From NCBI RefSeq assembly GCF_029392015.1, contig NZ_CP113925.1, positions 2,418,001-2,482,000 on the forward strand: a DNA stretch of 64,000 bases, given 5' to 3'. Below are positions 61,615 to 64,000 of this stretch, piece after piece (the stretch's first letter is position 1; the number at the start of each line of letters is the position of its first letter). The stretch is from Bifidobacterium sp. ESL0728 (GTDB lineage: Bacteria > Actinomycetota > Actinomycetes > Actinomycetales > Bifidobacteriaceae). The translations under genes and the position numbers were made by a program. The notes under the pieces are model-generated. The model saw only the letters and a list, made by a program, of their open reading frames with translations, did not search any database and had not been told where the DNA came from.

Positions 61615-63831
61615 TCAGCTCTTGCCCAGCAGGAAACGACGGACCTTGCCCGTGCTTGTGCGCGGCAGGGAGTCGACGCGATAGAAACGCTTCGGCACTT
61701 TGTAATGCGCCAGGTTGTCGCGGCCGAACTCACGCCACTGGGCGACAATCGCCGCGTCAACCCCGACACGGGAGTTCTCGGATTGCTTTGGCTTTTTCTG
61801 CCGATTTTCCCTGGCCGACCCGTTGGTTTCTTCGCCGCTGCCCTGCGATACCGAATCTCCAACGGCAATTGCCGCGCACCCGGCTTCAGGCGCACTTGTT
61901 ACAGCGGGTTCATTGGTATTTGAACCGTCAGGGGCCGCGGCAACGGCACGGATTGAACCGTCAACCGCGCCAGAAGAACGTTGCGCAACATAACCATCAG
62001 CCGATGATTCGCCGGTGACCGAAACCGTTGCGCCCGCTTGACTATTTTCCGCAGGCTTGTCATCGTCCGCCTTGCACACCACGTAGGCGACGGGGACCTC
62101 GCCCCACTTTTCGTCGGGCTCGGAGGTGACCGCGATTTCATCGATGCCGGGGCACTCGGCGTAGACCCGCTCGACCTCCTCGGGGAAGACGTGCTCGCCA
62201 CCGGAAATCATCATGTTGTCGAGCCGACCGTCGACGTAAAGGTAGCCGTCGTCATCGAGATGACCCACATCGCCGGTCCGGTACCAGCCATCGGCGGTTT
62301 TCTTGGCTTCAAAGACGCCGGGGCGGTTCAGATAGCCGGGCGTGAGCGCATCGGTTTTAATAAGGATTTCGCCGGTTTCGTCCGCGAGTTTGAGCGACGT
62401 GGTGAAGTACGGCTTGCCACTGGAAAGCAGCTTGCGAGCACCGTCGCCCGTGCCGGTGCCGACGATCTGTGAGCAGGTTTCGGTCATGCCGTACGAGCGC
62501 ACGACGATCATGCCGAGCGCGTGGCAACGTTTGAGCAGTTTGAGGTCGGACTTTTCGCCGCCCAGAATGAAACCCTTGAACGCCGGGGAATAGCCGAAGT
62601 TGGCGGGCAGCGGGGTGGGTTGCGAGATGGAATCAGACCCGGAACTTTCGGCATTCAAACCATCAGAACTCGGCGATGGCACAGAAGGGTTATCCGAACC
62701 TGCAAAATCATCAGGTTTTTCGGCCTGCGAAACCTGCGAATCGGAGACATGCGGTGAATCCTGTAATACATTTGGCGAAGCCACGCTTTTGCCGAAACGC
62801 TCTGAAACCGGGTCGAAAGCGGAATCCGAAATTCCCAACGCACCGGATATTCGTCGCTCATGCTCGGGCACCAGCTCTTTGAGCATCGTCGGCACGACGG
62901 AAACCCACGTCACCGGCTCGTTGGTGAGGATGCGTTCCATTTCGGGCGCATCGAAATGATCCATCAGATGCACGGCGACGCCGAAAATGAGGCCACGGAG
63001 GATGATGGAGTAACCGCTGATATGGAAAATCGGGACGGCGCAAAGCCACTCGTCGGCGGGACTTGTACCAAGGTTCAGCGCCACGCTCGTCGCGGAAGTG
63101 AAGTGGTTGCGCACGGTCTGCTGGATACCTTTCGGCGCGCCCGTGGAACCGGAGGTGAACATGACGCTCACCACCTGGTCGTCGCTGAATTCGCGCGGAA
63201 TCGGCGGGGCGGAAACGACGGGGTCCGCGCTGTTATCGCTGGCGGCGTTCTTGGCTGCGGGTTCTGTGGACGTGAACGCGGACGCGGAGGAGCGATAGAC
63301 CGAGACAGGAGTGCCGGAAGTCTTTTGCGAGCCATCCGAAACCTCACCGGTGCCGCCAAGCTTGAAATCATTAGCTTTATCGAATACTTCATCGAAACCG
63401 ACAATGTGTACGCTGCCGTTGGCTGGCATATCGGCGTTACCAACGTTCTTGGTTGCGCAGGCCTCTTTCATGGCCGAATGATTCACGCAAGCATCGCCCA
63501 GCAAATCTTCGGGCAGGCTATCGTCCTTGAGGCAGCAGGCGACTCCGGCGTCGCGCATCTGCCCGGCGAGCTCGTCATTGGTCAGCCGCTTGTTGAGCCA
63601 GACCACCGTCTTGCCGTAGAGCAGCAGCGTGACGGCCAGCAGGTAGCCGCGAACGTTGTTGTTGGAAACCATCGCGACGTTCTGCGTTTTGAACGCACCG
63701 AACTTGCTGAGCACGCTCCCCAACCGCTGGGCCTCGTCGAACACGTCGCCGAATGTATAGCACGTCTCGCCGTCGTAGACCGCCGTGCGTTCCGGTGTCA
63801 GCATCGCGCGTTTCAGTACCCAATTATCCAT
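61615..63831 (-). CDS. AMP-forming acyl-CoA synthetase/ligase with low-complexity insertions
   Basis: This 738-aa adenylate-forming enzyme activates a carboxylic acid with ATP and CoA. The P-loop is MFTSGSTGAPKGIQQTVRNH, later motifs are VRSYGMTETCSQ (A5), GWYRTGDVGHLDDDGYLYVDGR (A7/A8) and the catalytic Lys in PRTSTGKVRRF (A10). The order resembles MenE (O-succinylbenzoate-CoA ligase) and short acyl-CoA ligases. Length is about 200 residues above normal because of three Ser/Ala/Asp-rich insertions: before the P-loop, between A4 and A5 (FDPVSERFGKSV on), and between A9 and A10 (SQAGATVSVTGESSADG on). ATG 63831 follows GGGGGAA; the frame starts five codons earlier. No menaquinone genes are nearby, so the substrate is unknown. 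Confidence 0.9.
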   Translation of the reverse strand: MDNWVLKRAMLTPERTAVYDGETCYTFGDVFDEAQRLGSVLSKFGAFKTQNVAMVSNNNVRGYLLAVTLLLYGKTVVWLNKRLTNDELAGQMRDAGVACCLKDDSLPEDLLGDACVNHSAMKEACATKNVGNADMPANGSVHIVGFDEVFDKANDFKLGGTGEVSDGSQKTSGTPVSVYRSSASAFTSTEPAAKNAASDNSADPVVSAPPIPREFSDDQVVSVMFTSGSTGAPKGIQQTVRNHFTSATSVALNLGTSPADEWLCAVPIFHISGYSIILRGLIFGVAVHLMDHFDAPEMERILTNEPVTWVSVVPTMLKELVPEHERRISGALGISDSAFDPVSERFGKSVASPNVLQDSPHVSDSQVSQAEKPDDFAGSDNPSVPSPSSDGLNAESSGSDSISQPTPLPANFGYSPAFKGFILGGEKSDLKLLKRCHALGMIVVRSYGMTETCSQIVGTGTGDGARKLLSSGKPYFTTSLKLADETGEILIKTDALTPGYLNRPGVFEAKKTADGWYRTGDVGHLDDDGYLYVDGRLDNMMISGGEHVFPEEVERVYAECPGIDEIAVTSEPDEKWGEVPVAYVVCKADDDKPAENSQAGATVSVTGESSADGYVAQRSSGAVDGSIRAVAAAPDGSNTNEPAVTSAPEAGCAAIAVGDSVSQGSGEETNGSARENRQKKPKQSENSRVGVDAAIVAQWREFGRDNLAHYKVPKRFYRVDSLPRTSTGKVRRFLLGKS

Positions 63832-64000
63832 AACAGATTCCCCCAATCCGTTGCGACTAGACCAAGCCCAGTAATTTCCCGCTCATTGTGCCAAATTACT
63901 TGCTTGCTCAGGCCTTCTAAGTAAAAAGACACAAATAGCAAACGACCCAAGCGCGAATCGTCAGCTTGGTGGCCGCTGTTGCACACAGCCATCCGCCATC
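63832..64000. other. Upstream region of the acyl-CoA ligase gene
   Basis: About 170 bp to the window end. It holds the ribosome site and probably the promoter of the ligase gene. No gene or RNA is visible. Confidence 0.4.

Overview
The window reads as chromosomal DNA of a moderately high-GC Gram-positive actinobacterium, most likely a Bifidobacterium or a close relative in the Bifidobacteriaceae. This is inferred from protein style: a class C sortase pilus locus, giant DUF5979-type surface proteins, DUF4235, MHS-type MFS carriers, a bleomycin-hydrolase type PepC, and MalF/MalG-type sugar permeases behind a LacI-like operator. No rRNA, tRNA or CRISPR array was seen.

Layout. 0.3-2 kb: two permeases of a carbohydrate ABC importer on the minus strand. 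3-16 kb: mostly housekeeping or metabolic genes (histidine phosphatase, DUF4235 membrane protein, nitroreductase, small Cys/His protein, aldo-keto reductase, PepC, MetG, an AbiEi-like protein, an MHS transporter), with intergenic repeat arrays and one candidate small RNA between them. 16-27 kb: a surface locus on the minus strand, in transcription order a BspA-type leucine-rich-repeat protein, a 1032-aa tip-type pilin, a backbone pilin and a class C sortase. Just downstream of the BspA gene is a decayed scrap of an ABC exporter gene. 27.5-29.5 kb: an AlbA_2/Schlafen-type regulator between two copies of an iteron-rich repeat. 29.6-34.3 kb: a MarR regulator with a heterodimeric ABC exporter that has one degenerate ATPase site. 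34.5-44 kb: an orphan ribbon-helix-helix protein, two amino-acid permeases, a RelB/YafQ toxin-antitoxin pair, a small membrane protein, IlvC and a second MHS transporter. 44-61 kb: two tandem paralogous giant surface proteins (2743 and 2685 aa). 61.6-63.8 kb: an AMP-forming acyl-CoA ligase.

How the genes fit together. The sortase and the two LPxTG pilins should build a covalent pilus. The BspA protein and the two giants end in membrane segments without a standard LPxTG signal and are probably held at the surface by the membrane or by a variant sorting signal. The remaining genes are mostly transporters, peptide and amino-acid metabolism, and small regulatory modules.

The most unusual feature is the intergenic DNA. 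At least four gaps hold arrays of short imperfect palindromes repeated at a near-constant period that is specific to each array (51 bp x5, 32-33 bp x7, 62 bp x3, 40 bp x4). A fifth, built on 12-bp iterons, flanks the AlbA_2 gene on both sides. A second theme is Ser/Asp/Ala-rich low-complexity sequence inserted inside, or attached to the ends of, otherwise ordinary enzymes and carriers.
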